64,000 bases of DNA, taken from contig WOFQ01000020.1 of NCBI GenBank assembly GCA_012184525.1, positions 124,001 through 188,000 of the forward strand, given 5' to 3'. Numbering within the stretch: position 1 is the stretch's first letter; each line of letters begins with the position of its first letter. Below are positions 22,065 through 31,286 of this stretch, in pieces. The position numbers were made by a program, and so were the translations under genes. A model generated the notes under the pieces. It had not been told where the DNA came from. It saw nothing but the letters and a program-made list of their open reading frames with translations, and made no database searches. Origin of the DNA: Xenoacremonium recifei (taxonomy: Eukaryota; Ascomycota; Sordariomycetes; Hypocreales; Nectriaceae).

Positions 22065-23632
22065 ATGGGTTCGATTCCTCAGTATCAGTCTTCGGAATTC
22101 CGGAGCGAAGTTGTAGATGGTCTCCCTTTCTTCACGCCGAAGCAGAGAGTCCCTGTGGGCACGGCCATCTTGAAGCCGGAAGAGGGCGTTACAGAGGAGA
22201 CAATTACGCCCGCTTTCCGCCCCATCACAATCCGTGGCAAGACTTTCCAGAACCGGATCTGGGTTGCCCCCATGTGCATGTACAGTTGCAAGGATGGCAT
22301 GTTCAGTGACTTTCACGTGGCTCATTATGGGCAATGGGCAATGAGAGGTAGTGCACTGACTACCATTGAGGCAACTGCAGTTACAGCTAGGGTATGATCC
22401 CGTTGTTGCATCCGTGTAAGAACCTTAACTGACTGAATCTCGTCACCTTTCAGGGTCGCAATACCCCCCAGGATGCTGGGCTCTGGTCTGACGCCCACAT
22501 CCCACCCCTGAAGAGGATCGTCGATTTGATCCATTCTCAATCCCAGAAGGTTGCCATTCAGCTCCAGCATGCAGGACGCAAATCCGGCATATGCCCCCCG
22601 TGGCTGGGTCTCCGTCTTGTCCCTGATGAGTTCGGTGGTTATGGACAAGACGTTCAGGGTCCTACAGCAGAACCCTGGAACGAGAACTACGCCACCCCTG
22701 GCGAGATGTCCGAAGAGGAGATTCTTGATGTGATTGAGGCTTACGGCCAAGCGGCTCGAAGAGCAGTTGAGGCTGGCGTTGACGTTATCGCCATTCATGG
22801 AGCGCATGGATATCTCATCCACTCCTTTGCTTCGCCCGCCGTAAGTGTCGACTTCTCAATTGAAAGCCTACCTCATGCTAACTTTGCTCTCTGCGACAGA
22901 CCAATAAACGAACAGACCGATGGGGCGGAAGTTTTGAGAACCGGGTTCGCCTGGGTGTTGAGATTGTTCGAGCCGTGCGACGTAATATTCCCAAGGATAC
23001 TCCCCTCTTCTGGAAGATATCTGCTGTCGATTGGCTTCCCCAAGGTGAGGGCTGGGATTTAGAAGATACTCTTCGATATGTTCCTATCCTCGCTCAAGAA
23101 GGCGTAGACCTGTTCGACATGTCAAGTGGAGGTACCGACAGGCGGCAAAAGGTCCAATTGGGTCAACAGTACCAAGTACCATTTGCAAAAGCCGTGAAAG
23201 CCTTGAACATTCCTAATGTTTTTGTGGGTGCTGTCGGTTGGATTCGAGACGGTGTCACAGTTCATGATGTATGCCCATTCGATCATTCATGAATGACAGA
23301 AGAGAGTAAACTGACTCGCTGCAGATTCTCAGCAACGAAAAGGCGGATGTTGTTCATGTGGCCCGCGAATTTTTGCGAGATCCCAATTTCGTCCAACAGG
23401 TGGCTCTCGCTACGGGCACTGAGGTGACTTGGGTTGATCAGTATCACCGAGCTCCTAGTGAGTCCTTGCAGAGCACATCACCTGATAAGAGCATTTGTTT
23501 ATACTGACTTTATTCACAGTGAATCGAAAATATGTTGAATCTACCACTAGCATTAGCACTGACGCGAAGGCATCAAATGACGTGACTAAGTCGCACGATA
23601 ACCAGGTCTCAAACAAGGTAACTTGTAGTTAA
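22065..23632 (+). CDS. NADH:flavin oxidoreductase, Old Yellow Enzyme family (YqjM-like)
   Basis: FMN-dependent ene-reductase, 442 residues, in five exons: 22065-22391, 22454-22840, 22900-23268, 23325-23457 and 23520-23632. TIM-barrel signatures: RIWVAPMCMYS (YqjM-type active-site Cys), HYGQWAMRGSALTTIEATAV, QLQHAGRKS, VIAIHGAHGYLIHSF (paired active-site His), then TNKRTDRWGGSFENR across intron 2 and ADVVHVAREFLRDPNF near the FMN phosphate site. A Ser/Thr/Asn-rich tail of about 30 residues ends the protein. It normally reduces activated C=C bonds with NAD(P)H; the natural substrate is unknown. It lies between the lactam-like and tartrate modules, and its role in either is unproven. Confidence 0.9.
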
Positions 23633-23722
23633 ACTGGGTGCTCAATGGACACGGATTAACATGACAATTGAATGGAATTCTTCGACAAAGTATTTTATTA
23701 TTCTAGTCCCTGTCAATATACT

Positions 23723-24938
23723 CTATTTTCTTGAGGTAGCAAAATCAAGACCCTTCTTGATGTTTGTCCTTAGTTCACTAAGAGCTATTTGAAGTAGGTC
23801 CTTTTCGTTGTCTGACAGATTCCCAACAGGCAATAGCTTCTCCGCACCTTTGGCCCCAAGTTCAACTTTCAGGGCGAAGTAGTCGACCTTTAGTTCCTCT
23901 GCGATTTCCTTTCCTCCTGGAACTCCAGGCAGATAAACGTATGCCTCTTCAATAACAGGGCTGCTTGATTTAGCAGCGAGGAGAGCCTTTACAAATCGGA
24001 ACCCGGCATAGGCCATGCATGTGGTGGCACTGCCGGCTCCCTGCTTGCTTTGAACAATCTCATCACCTCCGAATTGTACTCCTATTATTGGCCATATTAG
24101 CTCTAGGTTTCCGGTATTTCTCTAGCTGTGAGATGTTATGGCATGACTGACGATGGATGACATTTGGAAGCTCTTTTCCCAAATCGAAAGCCGGTTGGGC
24201 CTGGCTATAGAGAGGGAGAATTGTTGCACCGCTGTGACCCCCAATCACCGGGATCTTTAAGTCTTTTGGGTCGCCTCCTACTACGTGGGCCGCGAAAGTT
24301 GAAGCGCGGACAACGTCCAAGGTAGTCACTCCAAAAAGGCGCAGAGGATCAAAGCTTCCTGTAGCGCGCAAGGCCTCAGCGGCAACAGGCAGCGTCGAGT
24401 TCACTGGATTCGTGACAACGCACGATATCGCATTCGGACAAGTCTTGCCAACTTGAGTGAAGATGTCCCAGATAATAGAAGCATTTGTCTATCAGACAAG
24501 GTGGTTAGGCTTAGCGTGCTACAGCCAACGGGGGATCCGAATCTCACATTAAATAAATCTTAAGACATGTTAGTACGCGTTAAGATATCACGTTGTGCTT
24601 CTTACCATCTCTAGTCATTCCTGGCTTTCTGGCAATTCCCGCAGTAACAACAACAATATCGGCGCCTTTTAGGGCCCTTTCAAGTCCATTTTCTGCAGAT
24701 AGAAAGCCAGATACCTTTGCTCGGGTATCAATGTGGTTCAGATCGGTAGCGATCCCTAGCACGTGAACGATATCGTATAAGGCTATCTCATCAAAGAGAT
24801 CGCTCTATAGGGCTGTTATTTCTTACTCATAATTTATGCATATGATACAAGCACCGCGTAATTGCTTACAGCTTTGCAAAGTAGACTGAGGGGAGTGCCG
24901 ATTTGGCCGGCGGCGCCTAGGAGAGCGATCTTCGTCAT
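23723..24938 (-). CDS. Malate dehydrogenase-like protein (NAD-dependent, no targeting leader)
   Basis: NAD-dependent C4-dicarboxylate dehydrogenase, 324 residues, exons 24938-24870, 24804-24606, 24558-24548 (11 nt), 24488-24152 and 24081-23723. Signatures: nucleotide loop GAAGQIG at the extreme N-terminus, ARKPGMTRDDLFN (two substrate-binding Arg, rebuilt by the micro-exon), CVVTNPVNS, TTLDVVRAS (third Arg), GGHSGATILP (catalytic His), HRVQFGGDE. All residues that hold malate/oxaloacetate are present. There is no mitochondrial or peroxisomal leader. It looks like a mitochondrial-type MDH paralogue. Its place beside tartrate dehydrogenase genes and its TTTAACCGA promoter site suggest it interconverts oxaloglycolate/tartrate or malate/oxaloacetate in that pathway (inference). 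Confidence 0.9.
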
Positions 24939-25476
24939 GGTATTGCTTCTGAACGAGTATTGGTTGGAAATGAGGCCTATTATTGTTTCAAATTACACGA
25001 TAAGATAATACTCTCAGAGCAAATTGAAGTCTTATGACTCTAATCCTATGGACTCATTTGCGTGGGACCCATCGAAGGGTAGACTTTTAACCGAGGGGTT
25101 TGCAATGACCACCCATAGTTGAACCGTTCCGAATTCTCGGGTAAAGGTTATTCGGCTTTTCTCTCTAGAGGAAGGCGAATCGAAATTGCGGCAATATCGC
25201 TATTATTTCGCTTACCGAACAAAAAAAACAGATTGACGGGGCTATCTTTGGCTGCCACAAAAATGTTGACGGTATTGAGTTTGGCGGTGTGTATTGGTCC
25301 TACGGTAGACTTATCTAAGGACTATGAAGTGTCTTCCATCAATAAAGCTCACCTACTATTGTTAGAATGAATCTGTCATCAATAACATATGCTCATTAGA
25401 CTCTCTGCGATCCTCTTCACCGGAATTCAAGTTATAAGAACAGATTTTAGATTTCTAGTAGTTTCCCGCAGAGGAC
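24939..25476 (-). promoter_or_regulatory. Promoter of the malate dehydrogenase-like gene, with cluster motif
   Basis: About 540 bases upstream of the MDH paralogue. It contains TTTAACCGA at 25086-25094, the same 9-mer as (reverse strand) 31052-31060 in the regulator/tartrate dehydrogenase promoter, and CTTACCGA at 25211-25218. These resemble TTTACCGA copies upstream of the other cluster genes. No coding region is supported here. Confidence 0.5.
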
Positions 25477-26616
25477 TTAATTTTGTGAATTTGCGCTCGA
25501 CATAAGGGTAGCATGTAGGCTGTAATGTTCAGGTACCGGGGTAAGCAATGGCTCCCCCAATACAGCTCGTCGAGCATTTTCCATGGCCCAAGTTTCCATC
25601 TTTGTCAGGGTCTCGACTGTATGTGTTCCCAAATGTGGCACTAGAAGAGCTTTGTCGTTCTTGATTAGCTTCTCGTTGATCTCGGGTTCACGTTCGTAAA
25701 CGTCGAGTCCGGCGGATGCAACTTTGCCTGACTCTAGTGCGTCCGCGAGCGCTGCCTCGTCAATTACGGCACCTCGGGCTGTGTTGATAATAACAACACC
25801 GTCTTTCATCCAGCTGATTTCCTCCGCCCCGATTAGGTGTCTTGTTCCGTCGTTCAGGGGAACATTCACGCTAATAATGTCGCTTTCGGCGATTAACTTC
25901 TCAAATGAAACGTATTTGGCTCCAGCCGCCTGATCAGGGGGCAACTCGGTGCGGTTGTGGTACTGCGTTATGATCCCAAAGGGCTCACACCTCGACTTGA
26001 TGGCACGACCAATTCTGCCCATACCTAAGATTCCAAGAACCTTCCCTTCGGGATCATGACCAAAATCAATACCCTTTTTGAAGTTTCCTTGGCGCAAAGA
26101 GTTCAGAGATGGATTCAGTCCTCTCAGAGAACCCAGAAGCAACCACACAGCCAAATCAGCAGTGGCATTCGTGACCGGATCAGGTGCGTAGGTGAGAATT
26201 ATTCCCCTTTGAGCGCAGGCGGTCGGATCAATCTGATCATATCCTGGAAGCGTTTAGCTTTTGAATCCGAGGATCGCTGGGTAGTAGCGAGCTGACCTGC
26301 TCCATTATGGCAAATGAATTTGCAAGATGGTGGAAGATGCTCAACGAACTCGACATCGAATTTACCAGCGACCTAATTATAAATTAGAGATGCGTACTTG
26401 AGAATGAAGCAAATTTGAACTGGGAAGACTCACGGATCCGCTCGCTGATGTTCGATAAATGACCCTCACATCTTTGTACTTATCCTGAACATCCTTGAAG
26501 AATGCTGTCCTGCTAGTGCTCGTGACCACCTCGACTCTGGCTACCTTTTGCAACTCTGCGTAAAAGGCCTTGGCATGTCGGACGGGACTAAAGAAAAGAA
26601 CCAAAGGCTTAGCCAT
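25477..26616 (-). CDS. D-2-hydroxyacid dehydrogenase (glyoxylate/hydroxypyruvate reductase-like)
   Basis: NAD(P)-dependent reductase of 2-keto acids, 341 residues, exons 26616-26434, 26372-26297 and 26243-25477. Signatures: CHNGAGYDQID spanning intron 2, nucleotide-binding GILGMGRIGR, catalytic Arg in INTARGAVID, Glu in DVYEREPEI, and His in VPHLGTHT. After the second strand the sequence is QYHNRTE, with no acidic residue at the position that favours NADH, which hints at NADPH use. This family reduces glyoxylate and hydroxypyruvate; in the cluster it could convert hydroxypyruvate to D-glycerate, feeding the glycerate kinase. It is divergent from the transporter gene, sharing a 492 bp promoter with a palindromic motif. 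Confidence 0.9.
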
Positions 26617-27108
26617 TTTGATTATACTGTACGTATGCTTATCACGTTTTCATTGGACCTCATTGATTCAGTGGTAAGCTACGGTGGTATCTTATGTGTT
26701 AAGCAGGTTGCCATAACCCATCCGGTCCTCTGTTGTGGATCACACCAAGATCATTGATTTACCGACCGCGCCCGGTAAAAGATTTAGGTAAATCTATTAA
26801 CCGTAACCCTTGTATAATCCATCTTCTGACCAATAGTAGAGAAAAGAAGTAGGCGCTTGTCCCTTCAGGTCCTCCGCAGCACCCATGCTCCCCCCATGGG
26901 GAAAGCTTACGGTAGTTGCGGGCTAGATCTGGGGAAGACACTGAATCGTATCATAGCAACCCCCCAAGCCCCTTATAAATAGTGAACACCATATAGATGA
27001 GAGACAGGCGGCCTTTAGACTCAAACCCTACTCGCTCAAGTTCATCGTGGCCCAAGTCACCTTTTCGATTGACCAAACCTTCTCCAAGAACCTATTCCCA
27101 AGCGCACA
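26617..27108. promoter_or_regulatory. Divergent promoter (hydroxyacid reductase / transporter) with palindromic cluster motif
   Basis: TTTACCGACC at 26758-26767 and CGGTAAA at 26773-26779 form an inverted repeat (TTTACCG, 8-base spacer, CGGTAAA). A further TTAACCG is at 26797-26803. The exact 10-mer TTTACCGACC recurs at 28894-28903 upstream of glycerate kinase. The CCG/CGG half-sites are what Zn2Cys6 regulators typically bind; one such regulator is encoded in the cluster. Confidence 0.6.
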
Positions 27109-28719
27109 ATGTCTCTCTCTTCTTTCACGGGCGAAAGCCTGGCTATAGCACGCATAGCTTTGGTTGCCTTGCCAGCGTTCTTGTTCTATGGCTACAACCA
27201 ATCCAATCTTGGCGGTGTTCTATCCTATCCATCTTTCATTCAGCACTTCCCCCAAATGGATACAACAACGACGACAGGAAGTGCGAAGACGCGCAATGCA
27301 AGAATCCAAGGTAGTTTGCCCCCAACCACATGTCTCTGTGCTGTATTTCTGGGTCCTGACAAGGAATAAGGAACCGTCGTCGCAATCTACACACTCGGTT
27401 GTCTCATGGGCGCCCTTGGGATGTCCCAGGTTGGCAATCGTATCGGTCGACGCAAAAGCTTGGTGCTTGCAGCCATAGTTGCCATTGTAGGCATCGCCAT
27501 TCAGGCCTCAGCCTTTCACCTTCCTCAACTCATCATCGGTCGAATAATTATCGGAATCGGAAACGGAGGGATGAATTCTATGGTTCCAGTGTGGCAAAGC
27601 GAGTGTACCAAGCCTAAGAGCCGTGGCAAGAATGTTGTCGTTATCGGCATCTTCATCGCCGCAGGCATAGCAATCGCTGGATGGGTGAACTATGGTCTCG
27701 CGCCTCATTCGTCAAACGAGTTTGCATGGAGGCTGCCACTGGCGCTGCCTGCTATTTTCGCCGTCGTTGTGGCCACATTCACGATGTCCTTTCCTGAATC
27801 TCCACGGTGGCTTGTCGGCCAAGGGAAGGAAGAGGAGGCCCGGGAGTGCATGGTCAAGCTGAGTGGGAAGCAAGGGCAGGATATCGACTCAATCAACACC
27901 GAAATCACGATTATGGTTGAAACATCTCAGCTGGCTGCTGAAAGCGAACGTGGGTTCAAGCATCTTTTCACGATGGGTCCTCAAAGACTTTTCTACCGGC
28001 TTTGTCTTGCTTTTACGGTGAATTTCATGGCCCAGATGACGGGAGCGAACGTTATAAGCTACTACGGAACCACAATCTTCAAGGAGTCGCTCCATCTTAC
28101 ATCAAGAAAAGCGGCCCTACTCAATGCTGGCGTCCTCACGTGGAAAATCGTGGCCGCTGTCTTCGCCTTCCTGACCGTCGACCGGCTCGGCAGAAAGCCG
28201 CTATTTATCACAGCGGGCTTGGGTATGGGTATCTCAATGGCTGGGCTTGCGGGAACCGTATGGGCAATTGATTACCGCTACACCTTTGGTGCTACGGTAG
28301 CGGCGACATTCTTTCTGTTCCTTTTCGTGGCCTTCTTCCCCCTTGGGTTCTTGGCCGCCAACTTCCTCTACAGTTCCGAGATTGCACCCCAAGATCTTCG
28401 CGTTCACTTCGCCGCCGTTGGGACTGCAACACACTGGCTTTTCAACTTTCTGGTTGCTGAAATAACGCCAATTGCGTTTGTGACAATTGGATGGCGTTAC
28501 TATGTCGTTTATGCGGTTGTTGGAATATCTGTAGGGCCGATCGTCTATTTCCTGTTTCCGGAAACTAAGGGCATCCTGCTCGAAAACATGGAGATCCTCT
28601 TTTCGTCACCAGATCATTTCTGGCAGGTACCTTCTGTTGCCAGAACTCGGGATCTTACGGCGCAAGACGTACAAGAGCACCATGAGAAAGTGACGGAGGA
28701 TAGGATTGAGAAGATCTAG
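27109..28719 (+). CDS. MFS transporter, sugar porter family (candidate tartrate/organic acid carrier)
   Basis: Twelve-helix permease of 516 residues, exons 27109-27310 and 27371-28719. Sugar porter signatures: YGYNQSNLGG in helix 1, GNRIGRRKS, GRIIIGIGNGGMNSMVPVWQSE, PESPRWLVGQ, DRLGRKPLF and the PETKG end motif. The intron sits in the first extracellular loop. Helix 1 has NQSN instead of the DQG common in hexose carriers, which may reflect a different substrate. It is flanked by hydroxyacid reductase and glycerate kinase genes and shares the cluster promoter motif, so uptake of tartrate or a related hydroxy acid is the best guess; sugar transport remains possible. Confidence 0.88.
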
Positions 28720-28893
28720 TTTTAGAAGTCATGAATTGGACCTTGGCGCCAAATGAAAAAGAGAGTTGGATGTGGCGATGAGAACAACATCTAGTGGGCT
28801 TGGCAACTGACTTGCCTTCCAAGTCTCTAAGTTTAGTCACGAAATAGAACCGGAACATTCATTGAAAGACATGATTTTGAGCGTATCTTAAGT

Positions 28894-28903
28894 TTTACCG
28901 ACC
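28894..28903 (+). promoter_or_regulatory. Cluster motif TTTACCGACC upstream of glycerate kinase
   Basis: Exact 10-base copy of the motif at 26758-26767. It ends four bases before an ATG at 28908 and 91 bases before the ATG at 28995. If it is a regulator site, translation from 28908 is unlikely. Confidence 0.5.
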
Positions 28904-28994
28904 TCGAATGGAAGATTACCCGACACTCGGTCGTTATCTACGAAGGAATCGCGAAGAAGATGAACATGCTACATCCCAAGTTCCTCTCGTCACA

Positions 28995-29954
28995 ATGATA
29001 GACCCTGCCTCACTGTCCTCTACGTTAACCCCCCTGCTGCCAGAAATACGCCGACACCGGCGACATAATAACGCTACTCCTTTCATACTTGGCCTATCGG
29101 GACTCCAGGGCAGCGGGAAGTCTACCTGGGCCGCAGCAATATGCGAAGCCCTTACTACTGAACATAACTTCCTGGCTCAAACAGTCTCGATAGATGACTT
29201 TTATTATGACTACCCAGATCTGTTGCGAGTGGCAAAGTCAAATCCCCAAAATAAGTTGCTGCAACATCGAGGTCAGCCTGGAACTCATGACGAGAGCCTG
29301 TTGAAGAGGTTCTTCGATCAAATCTTTGAAGGGAACGATCCTCTGATTGAGATTCCCGCATTTGATAAAAGCCTCCACGGCGGCAAGGGCGGACGTGCTC
29401 CGGTTGACCAGTGGGTTAAGATTCCTCGGCAACAGCTCGATGTCGTGGTATTCGAAGGATGGTGTCTGGGATTCCAGGCTCTGGATCAGCGAACACTAGA
29501 ATCTCGCTGGCACCAGGCCTGTACGTCTGGGGACAGGGGAGCAAAGGCAAATGCCGTTCTCAATGAGGATACACCAAAAATTAACTCTCTCGTCAATACT
29601 CTGAGCGACCACAGTCTAGACGACATTACAACTATCAACAACAACCTCGCAAGATACTGTCAGGAGTTTATGGGACCATGGCGCTTCGACAGTTTTGTGC
29701 ATCTCAGCACAGACAGGTTGGTCAATGTGTATAAGTGGCGTTTGGACCAAGAGCAGGCTCTACGTCGTAGAGGCTCTGCCATGTCTGACGAAGAGGTGGT
29801 ACACTTTATTAGGGGATATATGCCTGCCTATGAGCTGTACCTGGAACAGTTGCAAACGCAATGTTTTTTTGGGGGAGAGAACAACGAGGGAAAAGCTCAT
29901 CTACAGCTATGCTTGGCTGCTGACAGACGCGTGTTGTCCATAAAGAGACTCTAA
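28995..29954 (+). CDS. D-glycerate 3-kinase (GLYK/Tda10-like P-loop kinase)
   Basis: Phosphorylates D-glycerate to 3-phosphoglycerate with ATP. Single exon, 319 residues from the Met of MIDPASLS. Signatures: Walker A GLQGSGKST, SIDDFYYDY, the family motif HRGQPGTHDESLLKRFF, IPAFDKSLHGGKGGR, VVVFEGWCLGF (Walker B region), then YKWRLDQEQALRRRG and a C-terminal FIRGYMPAYELYLEQL. An in-frame ATG at 28908 would add 29 poorly structured residues, but the shared promoter motif ends four bases before it, so I prefer 28995. It lies in tandem, 275 bp downstream of the transporter. This is the step that joins tartrate/glycerate breakdown to glycolysis. Confidence 0.88.
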   Translation: MIDPASLSSTLTPLLPEIRRHRRHNNATPFILGLSGLQGSGKSTWAAAICEALTTEHNFLAQTVSIDDFYYDYPDLLRVAKSNPQNKLLQHRGQPGTHDESLLKRFFDQIFEGNDPLIEIPAFDKSLHGGKGGRAPVDQWVKIPRQQLDVVVFEGWCLGFQALDQRTLESRWHQACTSGDRGAKANAVLNEDTPKINSLVNTLSDHSLDDITTINNNLARYCQEFMGPWRFDSFVHLSTDRLVNVYKWRLDQEQALRRRGSAMSDEEVVHFIRGYMPAYELYLEQLQTQCFFGGENNEGKAHLQLCLAADRRVLSIKRL

Positions 29955-30089
29955 AGATCTCATCAACTCAAGTAAAAGCTATTAATTACACCGAAACTCT
30001 GAACTGGGTATGCTATTTTTCATTATGATCTTCCAAAACTCGCTATTGTACACTTCGTAAATCATCTTTTCTCTCGTAAAGCGTTCGAA

Positions 30090-30987
30090 TTACCATAAAA
30101 ACTGATCCTTAAAGTTCATGGGTAAGTCAAGAACGCTGGCCTCAGACTTGGAGACTCCTATATCTTGCTCAACTAATGTACCAGCTTGAACAAGATTTGT
30201 GGGCGACAACGTTGCAATAAGAGTCGGTGGCCTTGACAGTTGAAAGTCTTCAGTCATAAAATTTGTACCTTCGCTGTGTGGGCCATCAATCAAGCAAGTT
30301 GACGACTGGGTAGGGGACAGAGAGTTTTCCTCGGCGCGAACAAGAATGCTATCGCTTGGAGCCTGTTCCTCTGTTGGAGAACGCGCTATGATTGCTGCTG
30401 TCCAACGCTTCACGTCATCGAGAGAATGAAGGGGCAAATCTTTCCACAGGTCCATGAATGCCAAGCTTCTATGCTCGCCGCCGCCGCTCGAGTCTTCCGG
30501 AGAGATTCTTTTAGAGACTTGCTCATAGAAGCATTTGTGGGACGAACGAGCGAGGTTGGGCGAATCACCGTGAAAACCCTGTTCAAGAAGTTGGTCCCCC
30601 GACGCCATTAAAAGCTGCAATAGGACCAATTCAGTTTCTTGGAGGCGGTGTTCTAATGCCTTGGTGTACCCTTTGGCAGGACCTCTAGGGTTTGTTAGTT
30701 TCTGACCTTCTGCAAGTCGCCTCTTCATACCGCTTAAGAACCCTTGGCCATTCACACTGGTATCCAAATTCTTGGCATCGAGCGCATTTGGGTCTAAGTT
30801 TTCAGCATGCAATTCTCATGTTCGCTTCTTGAATGGCAACCATAGATACCTTGTCCCATCGCACTGAAATGCATCGTCAGCGTTGAGATGACAACCAAGG
30901 CGAATTGAATCGGATCAAATTTCCCCTTACCTTCAGCTTCCGCGCTCGGCAAACATTGCACGCCGCGCGGCCTCTAGATCTCGGCAT
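30090..30987 (-). CDS. Small Zn2Cys6 transcription factor, candidate regulator of the tartrate cluster
   Basis: Nuclear regulator of 242 residues, four exons: 30987-30931, 30863-30850 (14 nt), 30793-30731 and 30684-30090. The spliced N-terminus restores a full binuclear cluster, CNVCRARKLKCDGTRPKC then ARCQEFGYQC (Cx2Cx6Cx6Cx2Cx6C, residues 10-37). A linker and dimerisation helix follow: KRGPAKGYTKALEHRLQETE, continuing as Leu-rich heptads. There is no middle homology region, so the protein is much shorter than most relatives. It is divergent from tartrate dehydrogenase and shares with it a 300 bp promoter rich in CGG/CCG half-sites. A pathway-specific role is inferred from position. Confidence 0.85.
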
Positions 30988-31286
30988 CACTGTAAGTCGT
31001 TCTGCTTCTTTGTTGACTGCCGGGGTTATGGGTAAACTGAAGGAGGCGACTTCGGTTAAAGGTTTTTCTTCGTTTAGAAACGTCCGTAGTTCACGTGACC
31101 GCAATGGTTGGTTCAGTCCCCCGTCGGTTAATCAATTTACCGATTAAGGACAAAACCCCTTGCCGAGGTGTTCAGCCAATTGTCCCTTCTTTTGACGAGG
31201 GTTTTAGAAATTCTATTTGATCTCTTTAATGAAACTAGTATAATCGCAGATCCCGCATTTGTTCCTCATCGTTACCTAGATTCATC
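30988..31286. promoter_or_regulatory. Divergent promoter (regulator / tartrate dehydrogenase) with cluster motifs
   Basis: TCGGTTAAA at 31052-31060 is the reverse complement of TTTAACCGA in the MDH promoter. CGGTTAA at 31125-31131 faces TTTACCGATT at 31136-31145, giving CGG-N12-CCG. This is the densest set of the motif in the cluster and would suit autoregulation of the Zn2Cys6 protein. Confidence 0.55.
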
